Shown here: in pieces, positions 42,933 to 51,508 of the stretch
Layout: every line of letters starts with the position of its first letter
Position numbering within the stretch: position 1 is the first letter of the stretch
The notes under the pieces: model-generated
What the model was told of the DNA's origin: nothing
Seen by the model: only the letters and a program-made list of their open reading frames with translations
The model's database searches: none
Translations under genes and position numbers: made by a program
NCBI GenBank assembly: GCA_963789165.1
Contig: CAWBJP010000007.1
Coordinates: forward strand, 186,001 to 250,000
DNA: 64,000 bases
Direction: 5' to 3'
Origin: CAWBJP01 sp963789165
Lineage (GTDB): Bacteria > Actinomycetota > Acidimicrobiia > IMCC26256 > BP-133

Positions 42933-44335
42933 CTCAGGTTGTAGTCGGGAGAGGCCAGCAGGAGGGTGAGCACGCCCCGGGCCCGGGTGGGTGGATCAGC
43001 CCCGGCCGTGGCGGACTCGTCGAGGTAGCGGGCCAGGGCGGCCTGGGTGACGGGGACCAGCTCGAGGAGGCCGAGGCGGGCCATCCACGGCGCCGTGGTC
43101 TCCCGGGGTTCGCCGCCGGCCATGGCCAGGACCGTGCCCACGACCTCGTCCGTCACGACCTTGGCGATCCGGGCCGAGAAGTTGTAGCGGGACAGGGTCG
43201 TTGCGGTGTTGGCCCACGTGGCCCCGCCCTTCCAGCCGGCCACGTTGGGCGGGTTGTAGAGCTCCTGGCCCATGTAGGCGCAGAAGGCGGCCAGCTCGTC
43301 GAGCTCCCGGAACTTGCCCTGGAACATGGGGGTGGCGGCGAGGTCCAGCGCCCGCATGGCCCCGGCCACGAACTCCGCCGGCGCCTTGATGGTGACCCCC
43401 GGACCGTCGGAGAACTCGGGCCGCAGCAGGAGCACCCGCACCATGGGCTTGATCTCGTAGCCGCTGCCGGCGAAGGCGTCGGCCATGGCCTGCACCACCT
43501 CGGGTTCGGGGTCGGGGCGGTAGAGGAACCCGGCCAGTCGCTGGGCCACGTAGCGGGCGGCCACGGCGCCGTCGGGGTGGTGGTCGAGGACCACGTCGGC
43601 CACGTCCAGGGGCCCGAAGTTGCCCCGGTTTCCCAGGAGGACCTTCTCACCGGGGTCGTGCAACTCGGGGCGGAAGGCGACGGTGCCCTGGTTGTCGACG
43701 GTGTAGCCGGTGAAGGCCCGGGCCGCCTGGCGCACGTCCTCCTGGGTATAGCGGCCCTTGCCCAGGGTGAACAGCTCCATGAACTCGCGGCCGTAGTTCT
43801 CGTTGGGAGCGGCGAGCTGGTTGGTGTTCCCGTCGAGCCAGAAGAGCATGGCCGCGTCGGCGGTGATGGCCTTGGCCAAAGCCCGGAAGTTCCCCCCCGA
43901 GTGCTCGCGCAGCAGGCGGTTCTGCGTCACCAGCAGCCGCGGCCGGCGCACTTTGGAGAAGGCGGTGGCGAAGTGGTTGTGCCAGTAGAGGGTGAGCTTC
44001 TCCTCCAGGGGATGTTGGGTGGCCGACATGCGCGACAGCCACATGCGGGCCATCGGGGTGATGTCGAAGCCGTCCACCTCGTTGGCCGGCGTCGAGCCCT
44101 CCTGCGCCACCCGGACGGCCTCGTCCGGGCGTGTGGATGCCGGCGGGAAGGACAGGAGATGGTCGACGGTGGCCACGTAACCCTTGGCCGCCCATTGATC
44201 GATGCCCGCCACTGAGTCGCCGAACCCGGCCCGGTGCAGCAGGCGGGCCACCCGCCGGCGCTCAGGTTCGGGGGCCGAGGGGGCCGCAGGGGATGAGCCC
44301 GCGGCGGGCAGGGTGATGACCGGCAGCTGGGCCAT
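42929..44335 (-). CDS. DUF1800 protein
   Basis: A 468-residue member of the DUF1800 family: RRVARLLHRAGFG, LEEKLTLYWHNHFATAF, NRLLREHSGGNFRALAKAI, AMLFWLDGNTNQ, NENYGREFMELFTLG, the conserved tail ELYNPPNVAGWKGGATW, and a final LLASPDYNLR. ATG 44335 is preferred over GTG 44347 because GAGGAG lies seven bases before it. It is coupled to the DUF1501 gene. No catalytic residue is established for the family. Confidence 0.88.
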   Translation of the reverse strand: MAQLPVITLPAAGSSPAAPSAPEPERRRVARLLHRAGFGDSVAGIDQWAAKGYVATVDHLLSFPPASTRPDEAVRVAQEGSTPANEVDGFDITPMARMWLSRMSATQHPLEEKLTLYWHNHFATAFSKVRRPRLLVTQNRLLREHSGGNFRALAKAITADAAMLFWLDGNTNQLAAPNENYGREFMELFTLGKGRYTQEDVRQAARAFTGYTVDNQGTVAFRPELHDPGEKVLLGNRGNFGPLDVADVVLDHHPDGAVAARYVAQRLAGFLYRPDPEPEVVQAMADAFAGSGYEIKPMVRVLLLRPEFSDGPGVTIKAPAEFVAGAMRALDLAATPMFQGKFRELDELAAFCAYMGQELYNPPNVAGWKGGATWANTATTLSRYNFSARIAKVVTDEVVGTVLAMAGGEPRETTAPWMARLGLLELVPVTQAALARYLDESATAGADPPTRARGVLTLLLASPDYNLR

Positions 44336-44411
44336 GTCGCTCCTCACCTTCAGAAAGGATCTCGATCGGGAGAACGTCGGCGGCGGGCCGTTTCTCGCGG
44401 CCCCGCCGGGG

Positions 44412-45633
44412 TCAGTCCTCCCGCGCCTCGTTCCAGGTCTCGTTGCCCTGGCGACGGCCCTCCGTCCACAGGGCCTTGGCCCGGGACCGGCTGCCGTCCC
44501 AGATGTGCTGTCCCAGGCGGTCGGGCACCACCTCGAGCCGGTCCTGATCGAGGGGGTCTACGCCGGTCTTGGGCGCCCCGGGAGTCCCCGGCAGGGAGAT
44601 GCCGGTGAACCTGGCCTCCACGTCGACGAGGGACAGCGCATGGCCGATGGGGTTCGGCCGGGCCGGCGGGGTCGACACCGGCGCGTCCGGCACCGTGGCC
44701 GAGGGCGGGACCGGCGCCGCCGGCGGGGTGGGGGTGGTGGGGGTGGACAGCCCGGGCTCAGGGACGGGCGCCACCTGGCCCGGCACGGGAACGATCCCCG
44801 GGCCGGCGGGGGCCGAGACCGCCGGTCGGTCCGCGCCGGTCGGGGCGGACGGCGTGCTCCCGCCCGCGGCGGGACCGGCAAGGCCCACAACCACGGCGGC
44901 GCCGGCCACGAGTTCGAGCCCCGGGAAGGCGGCGGCATGGCCTCCCAGCTTCGAAACCGCCCCCAGAACGGCGTCGAAGCCCCGGGTGACGGCCCGGACC
45001 AAACGGCCGGGGCCGGAGACCACTCCGCCACCGGCTACCGCCACCGCCGCCGTCGACGCTGTCTGGGTGATGCCGCTCTCGGCCGCCATGGTGCGGTAGC
45101 CGGCGGCCGCGGCCCGGCGGGCCCGCAGCAGCAACGAGTCGACCGCCCCCAGCGACAGACCCAGCGCGGCGGCGATCTCCGGGGGTCGGCGCCCCTCCAC
45201 GTCCCGGGCGTAGAGCACCTCCCGCTGGCGCCGGGGAAGACGACCCATGACCGAGCGCAGGGTCTCCACCCGTTCCTGGCGCAGGGCATGCTCCTCGGGC
45301 CAGTCGGCGCTCCACCCGGGCAGGACGGCCACGGCCGGACGGCCCAGGTCACGAGACCGGGACCGGGCCACGTCGACCGAGACGTGGCGGGCGATCACCT
45401 GCACCCAGGCGCCGAAGCGGGCTTCACCCTGACAGCGGTCGATCCGCTCGAAGGCGCCGCAGAAAGGCGACCTGGGCCACCTCCTCGGCGTCCCCCGTCC
45501 GCCGGCGGACGCAGGTGGCGACCACCGCCGGATAGTGCCGCCGGTACAGCTCGGCGAACGCGTCCGCGCTCCCCGCCTGGGCCAGCTGCACCAGCCCGGC
45601 ATCAGAAAACTCCCCCAGCGCCCCCGCGGACAT
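44412..45633 (-). CDS. ECF-type sigma factor with C-terminal membrane segment and Pro-rich extension, frameshifted
   Basis: The N-terminal part from ATG 45633 gives region 2 (SADAFAELYRRHYPAVVATCV, GDAEEVAQVAFL). The frame breaks near 45467 and continues with ERIDRCQGEARFGAWVQVIARH. Region 4 is MGRLPRRQREVLYARDVEGRRPPEIAAALGLSLGAVDSLLLRARRA. Beyond it are about 240 further residues: one hydrophobic stretch (LELVAGAAVVVGLAGPAAGG), a Pro/Thr/Ala-rich linker and a terminal domain ending NETWNEARED. A sigma factor with a membrane anchor and a probable extracytoplasmic part would sense envelope signals without a separate anti-sigma factor. It lies upstream of DUF1800/DUF1501, a plausible regulon. 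Confidence 0.82.
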
Positions 45634-45745
45634 CGTCGTCCCCCAACTCTCGACGACCCAGAACCCAAATACTTGTCCGCTACAACCATCTCTGCAAGTG
45701 CAACCGGCCTCCGCCGGTAGCCTCTGACCGTGATCAAGGTCCGCG

Positions 45746-46702
45746 GTGCTCCGCGACGTCTCCGAGGTGGAACTGGCCGAAGTCCGGGACCTGCTCGACG
45801 CTGTGGAAGCGGTCGACGACCACGCCGCCCTGGGCGAGCACAAGTGGCTCGACCTGGTGAACGGTTCGGGCCGCGGCTTCGCAGGCATGGTGGCCGAGGA
45901 GCCCCCGCATCCCCACCCGGTGGGCTACGCCCACCTGTCGGTCAATCCGGGGGCACCTCGGGCCCCGGGCCACGTAGGCCACTTCGGCCTCGAGGTGGCC
46001 GTCGATCCCGAGCACCGGGGGATCGGGGTGGAGGTGGCCCTGGTCGAGGCCGCCCTCGATCTGGCCGCCGCCGAGGGCGGCGGACAGCTGCACCTGTGGG
46101 TGTTCCGGCCCACCCAGATCCACGATGCGCTGGCCCACCGTCTGGGATTCACCCGGGGGCGGGAGCTGTACCAGATGCGCCGGCCGCTGCCCCACCCCGA
46201 GGCGCCCCGGTGGCCGGCGGGGGTGCGGGTGCGGCGCTTCGTGCCCGGCGAGGACGAGGCGGCGTGGCTGGCCGTCAACAACGCCGCCTTCGCCGGCCAC
46301 CCCGAGCAGGGCGCCTGGGACCTCGACACCCTGCGGCGCCGGGAGACCGAGGCGTGGTTCGACCCGGTCGGCTTCCTCATGGCCGAGGACGCCGACGGCC
46401 TGGCCGGGTTCTGCTGGACGAAGGTCCACGACGGCAACGTGGGCGAGATCTACGTCATCGCCGTCGACCCGTCGCGTCAGGGCACCGGCCTGGGCAAGGC
46501 TCTGGTGCTGGGCGGGCTGGCCAACCTGGCCGAGCGGGGCGGCCGCACCGGGATGCTCTACGTCGACGCTTCCAACGAGTCGGCGGTCGGCCTGTACCGG
46601 GCGCTCGGCTTCGACGTTCACCACGTCGACCGGGCCTACGTGGCCCAGGTGCCGGCGGTCGGCGAGCCCAGGGTTCGGGGCGTCCCCGCAGGGGGAGGGT
46701 AG
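45746..46702 (+). CDS. mshD: Mycothiol synthase MshD (acetyltransferase)
   Basis: A 318-residue tandem GNAT protein. The N-terminal acetyltransferase domain is degenerate (VAVDPEHRGIGVEVALVEAAL), and the C-terminal one is canonical (VIAVDPSRQGTGLGKALVLGGL). The MshD hallmark NNAAFAGHPEQGAWDL is present. It acetylates Cys-GlcN-Ins with acetyl-CoA, the last step of mycothiol synthesis; MshC for the preceding step is at 13557. GTG 45746 is used; a GTG at 45730 in another frame (VIKVR) suggests that one base may be wrong and the true start lies there. A CGGGGCGTCCCCG hairpin (46676-46688) encodes the last residues. Confidence 0.9.
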   Translation: MLRDVSEVELAEVRDLLDAVEAVDDHAALGEHKWLDLVNGSGRGFAGMVAEEPPHPHPVGYAHLSVNPGAPRAPGHVGHFGLEVAVDPEHRGIGVEVALVEAALDLAAAEGGGQLHLWVFRPTQIHDALAHRLGFTRGRELYQMRRPLPHPEAPRWPAGVRVRRFVPGEDEAAWLAVNNAAFAGHPEQGAWDLDTLRRRETEAWFDPVGFLMAEDADGLAGFCWTKVHDGNVGEIYVIAVDPSRQGTGLGKALVLGGLANLAERGGRTGMLYVDASNESAVGLYRALGFDVHHVDRAYVAQVPAVGEPRVRGVPAGGG

Positions 46703-46704
46703 GC

Positions 46705-47785
46705 ATGGGCCTCACCCGCTACGGCGCCGGGCTCGAGGAGATCGAGGGCCTCCTCGCCTCCTGGGGCGAGAAGGGCTACCGGGCCCGCCAGCTGTGGGAT
46801 GGCCTCTACCGGCGCCGGGCGCCGCTCGAGGAGCTGACCGACCTGGGCAAGGGGCTGCGTGATCGGCTCGCCACCGCTCTCCCGCTGGAACTGGCGCCGT
46901 GCACGGGGACGACAGCCGACAGGGGCGCGACCACCAAGTGGCTATGGAGTGCCACGGCCGGCGCTCCCGGGGCCCCGGGTGTCCCCGCTGTCGAAGTCGA
47001 AACCGTCCTCATGCACTACCGGGACCGGGCCACGGTGTGCGTGTCGTCGCAGGCCGGCTGCGCCATGGGGTGCACATTCTGCGCCACCGGCCAGGCGGGC
47101 TTCGAGCGCCATCTGACCGCGGGCGAGATCGTGGAGCAGGTGGCCCGGGCCCAGCACGCCAGCCGGTCGCGCGTCTCCAACGTGGTGTTCATGGGGATGG
47201 GCGAGCCGCTGGCCAACTTCGACGCCACATGGGCGGCGGTCGAGCGGCTCCATCGACCACCTCGGCATCTCGGCCCGGCACCTCACCGTCTCCACGGTCG
47301 GTGTCGTCCCCGGGATCCGGCGGCTGGCCGAGCAGACCCTGCCTGTCACGCTGGCCGTCTCGCTGCACGCCCCCGACGACAAACTGCGCGACGAGCTGGT
47401 ACCGCTCAACCGGCGCTATCCCCTGGACGAGGTCCTGGCCGCGGCGGGCGAGTACCTCGACCGGTCGGGACGGCGGCTCTCGTTCGAGTACGCCATGATC
47501 GACGGGGTCAACGACAGCCCGGCGCAGGCCGGCGCCCTGGCCCGCCGCCTGGCCGGGATGGGGGCCCACGTGAACCTCATCCCCCTCAACCCCACTCCTG
47601 GCTTCGGGGTGCCCGCCAGCCCGCCCGAGCGAATCGCCCGCTTCGCCGATCGTCTGCGGGCCGGCGGGGTGAACGCCACCGTGCGCCGCAACCGGGGGAC
47701 CACCATCGACGCCGCCTGTGGGCAGCTCCGCGCCCGCCACCGCCACGCACCGGCCACAATGGTAGGAGCGACCAGGGAGGAGTGA
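46705..47785 (+). CDS. rlmN: 23S rRNA/tRNA adenine-C2 methyltransferase RlmN, frameshifted
   Basis: A radical-SAM methyltransferase of about 360 residues. The cluster motif is CAMGCTFCATG, with VFMGMGEPLANF before the break. One extra C near 47255 shifts the frame between VERLH and DHLGISARHLTVSTVG; then follow LAVSLHAPDD, EYAMIDGVNDS, NLIPLNPTPGF and the C-terminal VRRNRGTTIDAACGQL. A short insert AGAPGAPGVPA after WLWSAT is encoded by a CGGGTGTCCCCG-type element (46976-46987). ATG 46705 has GGGGGAGG upstream. Confidence 0.93.
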
Positions 47786-47787
47786 AC

Positions 47788-48147
47788 GTGGCCGGACCGC
47801 AACGTTTCTTTGACCCGTCCCAGCCCCAGACCCTCCAGATCGCCACCTTCCTGCTCTATCTCGACGCCGTGCTGCTTGTCCTCACCGGCGGCATCGGCTC
47901 CGGCTTCGGCCTCCTCCTCGCCGCCGGTTCCGCCGGGGGCGCCTACGGCATGGCCAACAGCAAGAAGTGGGGCTATGGCCTGTCCGTCGGGGTCGCCTTC
48001 TTCGGGCTGCTCTACCCCTTCCTCCGGGGCGCAAGCCTCTCGGGGATGATCCGCTACGACACCGTTGGGTTGCTCCTGGCCGTAGCCCTGGTGGCTCTGC
48101 TGGTCCACCCCCAGAGCCGCGAGTACCAGCGCATCTGGTTCTCCTAG
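47788..48147 (+). CDS. Four-helix membrane protein of unknown function
   Basis: A 119-residue integral membrane protein with four predicted helices and little outside them (IATFLLYLDAVLLVLTGG, SGFGLLLAAGSAGGAYG, GYGLSVGVAFFGLLYPFL, VGLLLAVALVALLVHP). GTG 47788 is preferred over GTG 47782 because AGGGAGG lies seven bases before it. No family is recognised. It follows rlmN by two bases and is probably co-transcribed. Confidence 0.78.
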   Translation: MAGPQRFFDPSQPQTLQIATFLLYLDAVLLVLTGGIGSGFGLLLAAGSAGGAYGMANSKKWGYGLSVGVAFFGLLYPFLRGASLSGMIRYDTVGLLLAVALVALLVHPQSREYQRIWFS

Positions 48148-48209
48148 TCACTCCGGGGGCGTCTGGCGTGTCCTGACCGCCGCCGGGGGCATCCCCCTCG
48201 GTTGTGATC

Positions 48210-48232
48210 CAAGGGCCTAAATTACACCCTTG
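48210..48232. promoter_or_regulatory. Palindrome in an A/T-rich promoter-like gap
   Basis: CAAGGG and CCCTTG flank an 11-base A/T-rich centre, with TGTGAT on each side, in the 129-base gap before the GH-like gene. The local A/T content is much higher than the surroundings. It is a likely operator or promoter region, which argues against using GTG 48232 as the gene start. Confidence 0.4.
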
Positions 48233-48276
48233 TGATTTGTGGGCCTCTTCCCCCTCGGGATGCACGGGGTCGCTTC

Positions 48277-49245
48277 ATGAAGGCCCCACCTCCAGCGCCG
48301 CCACCGCCACCGCCGGGACCGTCCATCACGGTCATGATCGGCTTGGCCCTCTTCCTGCTCACCGGTGCGCTGGCGGTGCGGGCCGGAAGCTGGATCCCGT
48401 CCCCGGCCGGCGCCGCCGTGCCGGCCGGAACGAGCGGCGAACTGGCCGCGGCCGCCGCCGTCAGCCCGCCTCCGCCTGCGCCCAGAGCGCCCGCCCTCCC
48501 CCGGGGCAAGGGCATGTGGCTCCATCGGCTCGAGTGGGCCGCTGGCGGCGATCCCGCCGCCCTCGTGACCCACGCCCGGGCGGTCGGACTCACGCACCTG
48601 TACCTCCGGCTGGGGTCATCCAAGAGTGGCTTCTATGGCCAGGGCGATCTCGACCGGCTCCTGCCCGTGGCCCATGCCGCCAACCTCTCCGTGGTGGGCT
48701 GGGACTTCCCTTACCTCTTCGACCCCCGGGCCGACGCCGAGCGGGCCGCGGCCGAGGTCGCCTACACCACCCCCGACGGCCACCGCATCGACGCCTTCTC
48801 GGCCGACATCGAGACGTCATTCGAGGGGGTCAACCTGACCCACGAGGGCGCCAGTACCTATGGCGCCCGCCTGCGGGAGCTGGTGGGGCCGGGCTACCCG
48901 CTGATCGCCACCGTTCCCCCACCGCCCCGGTTTGCCTATCCCTTCGACGAGGTCACCGGCGCCTTCGACGCCGTGGCGCCGATGGTGTACTGGATGAACC
49001 GGGACCCAGCCGCCGACGTGGCGCGGGCCATCGACAACCTGGCCCATTACAACAAGCCCATCCTGCCCGTCGGCCAGGCCTACGACGGCGCCATCGATGG
49101 CGGGCCGCCAGGGTCGCCGCCCCGGCACCAGCTCGACAGCTTCATGCAGACGGCGGTGGGAAGGGGCGCCGCCGGCCTGTCGTTCTGGGTGTGGCACACC
49201 GCCACCGCCGAACACTGGGCCGCCATCGCCGAGGCCCGGCTCTGA
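48277..49245 (+). CDS. Membrane-anchored glycoside-hydrolase-like TIM-barrel protein
   Basis: A 322-residue protein starting MKAPPPAPPPPPP, with a proline-rich cytoplasmic stub, one membrane helix (ITVMIGLALFLLTGALAV), a Pro/Ala linker and a barrel-like domain: KGMWLHRLEWAAGG, THLYLRLGSSKSGFYG, VVGWDFPYLFDP, IDAFSADIET, PMVYWMNRDP and GLSFWVWH. The pattern of Asp/Glu at strand ends resembles GH-like barrels acting on cell-wall glycans; the family is not certain. GTG 48232 is an alternative start. The stop overlaps the L,D-transpeptidase gene. Confidence 0.72.
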   Translation: MKAPPPAPPPPPPGPSITVMIGLALFLLTGALAVRAGSWIPSPAGAAVPAGTSGELAAAAAVSPPPPAPRAPALPRGKGMWLHRLEWAAGGDPAALVTHARAVGLTHLYLRLGSSKSGFYGQGDLDRLLPVAHAANLSVVGWDFPYLFDPRADAERAAAEVAYTTPDGHRIDAFSADIETSFEGVNLTHEGASTYGARLRELVGPGYPLIATVPPPPRFAYPFDEVTGAFDAVAPMVYWMNRDPAADVARAIDNLAHYNKPILPVGQAYDGAIDGGPPGSPPRHQLDSFMQTAVGRGAAGLSFWVWHTATAEHWAAIAEARL

Positions 49246-50087
49246 GCCGGAGGGATTGGAGGCAACCGGCCGGGGCTCTGCTGGCCACCCTGGCGCTGAC
49301 CGCGTCCGCCTGCGACCCGGGTGAGGGCCAGGAAGCCGCCCGGGCGGCCGGCTCCCCGGAGCCGCCGGCGGTGGCCGCCGCCGGCACCCGGGAGACCGCC
49401 GCTCCCTCCCCGGCTCTCCCGATGTCCCCGGGCCCTGCTCCGCCGCTTCCGGGCGGGGATTTCACGCCTGGCGTGGCGAGCGAGGCCGTCCGCGCCCTCC
49501 AGGAGCGCCTGATGGCGCTGCGCTACGACCCCGGCAACCCCGACGGGCGCTACCAGGCCAGCACCACGCACGCCGTCATGGCCTTCCAGAAGGTCGCCGG
49601 TCTCCCCCGCACGGGCGCGGTGACCCCTGACACCGTCGCCGCTCTCAACCAGGCCCTGGATCCCGCCCCCCTCCTGCCCACCGGGGGCGCCACCCGCATC
49701 GAGGTCGACCTGCCCCGTCAGGTGCTTCTCTTCTATTCCGAAGGAGTGCTGACCCGCATCCTGTCCGTGTCCACCGGCAACGGAAGGCGCTACTGCGCCA
49801 AGGGTCGCTGCGGCGTGGCCGTGACCCCGAGCGGTTCCTACCGCATCGGTCGCAAGGTGAAGGGCAAGCGCATCAGCCACCTCGGCGTGCTCTACAACCC
49901 GCTCTACTTCAAGGGCGGCTACGCCATCCACGGCGCCTCCTCCGTCCCGGCCCACCCCGCCTCCCACGGCTGCGTGCGCGTCCCGATGCACTCGTCGCGC
50001 TGGCTCCTGGACAACGTGCGCCCGGGCACCCCCGTCTACCTCGTCGGCGGCAAGTACCCCGCCACCCCCTTCCCCCCCGAAGCCTAA
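49242..50087 (+). CDS. L,D-transpeptidase (YkuD) with peptidoglycan-binding domain
   Basis: A 281-residue exported enzyme: signal peptide with TASAC, a Pro/Ala linker, a PG-binding-1 domain (EAVRALQERLMALRYDPGN, then AVMAFQKVAGLPRTG), and the YkuD catalytic domain with IHGASS and the nucleophile Cys in SHGCVRVPM. It forms 3-3 cross-links in peptidoglycan. The only start that keeps the signal peptide is CTG 49242, overlapping the previous TGA (CTGA); either a rare CTG start or a misread ATG/GTG must be assumed. A long hairpin follows the gene. Confidence 0.87.
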   Translation: MSRRDWRQPAGALLATLALTASACDPGEGQEAARAAGSPEPPAVAAAGTRETAAPSPALPMSPGPAPPLPGGDFTPGVASEAVRALQERLMALRYDPGNPDGRYQASTTHAVMAFQKVAGLPRTGAVTPDTVAALNQALDPAPLLPTGGATRIEVDLPRQVLLFYSEGVLTRILSVSTGNGRRYCAKGRCGVAVTPSGSYRIGRKVKGKRISHLGVLYNPLYFKGGYAIHGASSVPAHPASHGCVRVPMHSSRWLLDNVRPGTPVYLVGGKYPATPFPPEA

Positions 50088-50148
50088 GCACCCACGAGGA
50101 AACTCGGCCGATCCCCGACGCCGACGTGGTCCGCCGCGAGGGAGGGCG

Positions 50149-50203
50149 GGTGAGGGGGTCCCTGGAGCCGACGTGGTGTTGTCGGCGAAGGGACCCCCTC
50201 ACC
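50149..50203 (+). terminator. Long perfect hairpin terminator
   Basis: A perfect 15-base inverted repeat (GGTGAGGGGGTCCCT at 50149-50163 and its complement at 50189-50203) encloses a second six-base stem (GCCGAC/GTCGGC). It follows the L,D-transpeptidase gene by 60 bases and ends 45 bases before the PAC2 gene, so it separates two transcripts. Confidence 0.75.
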
Positions 50204-50247
50204 CAACCGACCGGGCCGCAGACAGGCGAGGGTAGGGTGATAGGGCG

Positions 50248-51105
50248 ATGGACCGAGTCTCCTGGCAGGATCGCCCCGCCTTGCAGCGGCCCGTGATGGT
50301 GGCCGCCTTCGAGGGCTGGAACGACGCCGGCGACGCCGCCTCGGGGGCTCTGGCCTGGCTGCGAGGCCGGTGGCGGGCCAAGAAGATGGCCTCCATCGAA
50401 CCGGAGGAGTTCTTCGACTTCCAGGTGTCTCGCCCCCAGGTCACCCTCATCGACGGGGTCACCCGCCAGATCTCCTGGCCGGCCAACGAGGTGTTCAGCG
50501 CCCACATCGAGGAGGTCGGCCGCGACGTCGTGCTCCTGTCGGGAGTGGAGCCCAACCTGCGTTGGAAGACCTTCTGCGACACGGTGCTGGACGTGGCCCG
50601 GGAGACCGGCTGCGAGATGGTGGTGACGCTGGGCGCGCTCCTGGCCGACGTCCCCCACACCCGGCCCATCCGGCTCACGGGCACGGCCGCCGACCCCGAT
50701 CTCATCGAACGGCTGGGGCTGTCCCACTCCCGCTACGAGGGTCCCACCGGCATCGTGGGGGTCCTCCACGACGCCTGCCGGGGCGCCGGCGTCCCCTCGG
50801 TCTCGCTGTGGGCTCCCGTCCCCCACTACGTCGCCAGCCCACCCAACCCCAAGGCCACCCGGGCCCTCATCGAGCGCCTGGCCGAGCTGATGGGGGTGCC
50901 CGTAGGGGTGGGCGACCTCGTCGAAGCGGCGGCGGCCTGGGAGCAGCGGGTCAACGAACTGGTGGCCTCCGACCCCGACGTCAGTTCCTACGTGCGGCAG
51001 CTGGAAGAACGCGACGACGACCAGATCGACGAGCGCGACCTGCCCACGGGGGAGACGCTGGCCGCCGAACTCGAGCGCTTCCTGCGCGACCAGCGCGGCA
51101 GCTGA
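50248..51105 (+). CDS. PAC2-family protein
   Basis: A 285-residue member of the PAC2 (proteasome assembly chaperone-like) family, common in actinobacteria and archaea: PVMVAAFEGWNDAGDAASGAL near the start, FFDFQVSRPQV, VTLGALLADVPHTRP and SLWAPVPHYVASPPNPKAT. In actinobacteria the function is not established; a link to the proteasome or to ATP-grasp partners is only suggested by the name. It ends with a charged tail (EERDDDQIDERDLPTGE). A hairpin at 51124-51140 terminates it. Confidence 0.88.
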   Translation: MDRVSWQDRPALQRPVMVAAFEGWNDAGDAASGALAWLRGRWRAKKMASIEPEEFFDFQVSRPQVTLIDGVTRQISWPANEVFSAHIEEVGRDVVLLSGVEPNLRWKTFCDTVLDVARETGCEMVVTLGALLADVPHTRPIRLTGTAADPDLIERLGLSHSRYEGPTGIVGVLHDACRGAGVPSVSLWAPVPHYVASPPNPKATRALIERLAELMGVPVGVGDLVEAAAAWEQRVNELVASDPDVSSYVRQLEERDDDQIDERDLPTGETLAAELERFLRDQRGS

Positions 51106-51123
51106 CGTCTCGAGTTCACGAGA

Positions 51124-51140
51124 CCCACCTCAGAGGTGGG
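51124..51140. terminator. Bidirectional hairpin
   Basis: CCCACCT (51124-51130) pairs with AGGTGGG (51134-51140) around a CAG loop, midway between the convergent PAC2 and 70-residue membrane protein genes. Confidence 0.6.
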
Positions 51141-51145
51141 TTGGG

Positions 51146-51358
51146 CTAACGCGAGACTTCGGGTCCGCGACCGGTGAGCGTGACGACGCGCTCGTCGGTG
51201 TCGGCGAGATGCGCCTCGATGGAGCGGACGAGGTCGGCCTGCAGCTCGGCGAGATCTTCGGCCTCCCTCTTACCGGCCTGGAAACCCAGCGCCGATCCGA
51301 GGGCCCAGCCCAGGGAGAAGACTCCCGACAACAACAGGAACACAAGCCACAGATCCAC
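51146..51358 (-). CDS. Single-pass membrane protein (70 aa)
   Basis: It starts VDLWLVFLLLSGVFSLGWALGSALG: one N-terminal membrane helix with a GxxxG-like pattern, then a charged helix (KREAEDLAELQADLVRSIEAH) in the cytoplasm. GTG 51358 is chosen because AAAGGAGAG sits six bases before it; starts further upstream lack such a site. No family is recognised. It converges with the PAC2 gene. Confidence 0.72.
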   Translation of the reverse strand: MDLWLVFLLLSGVFSLGWALGSALGFQAGKREAEDLAELQADLVRSIEAHLADTDERVVTLTGRGPEVSR

Positions 51359-51508
51359 TCGTGTCTCTCCTTTTGTAGACATCCGGACCATAAATCACAG
51401 GTCAAGCATTCTCCTGCCCGGACCGTACCCCGCCGAGCCCAACCGGTGACCCCGCGCCGGTAGCGGCCAGGGAAAGCCGGTATGAACACTGCGGGTGGTG
51501 AGCAGTGG

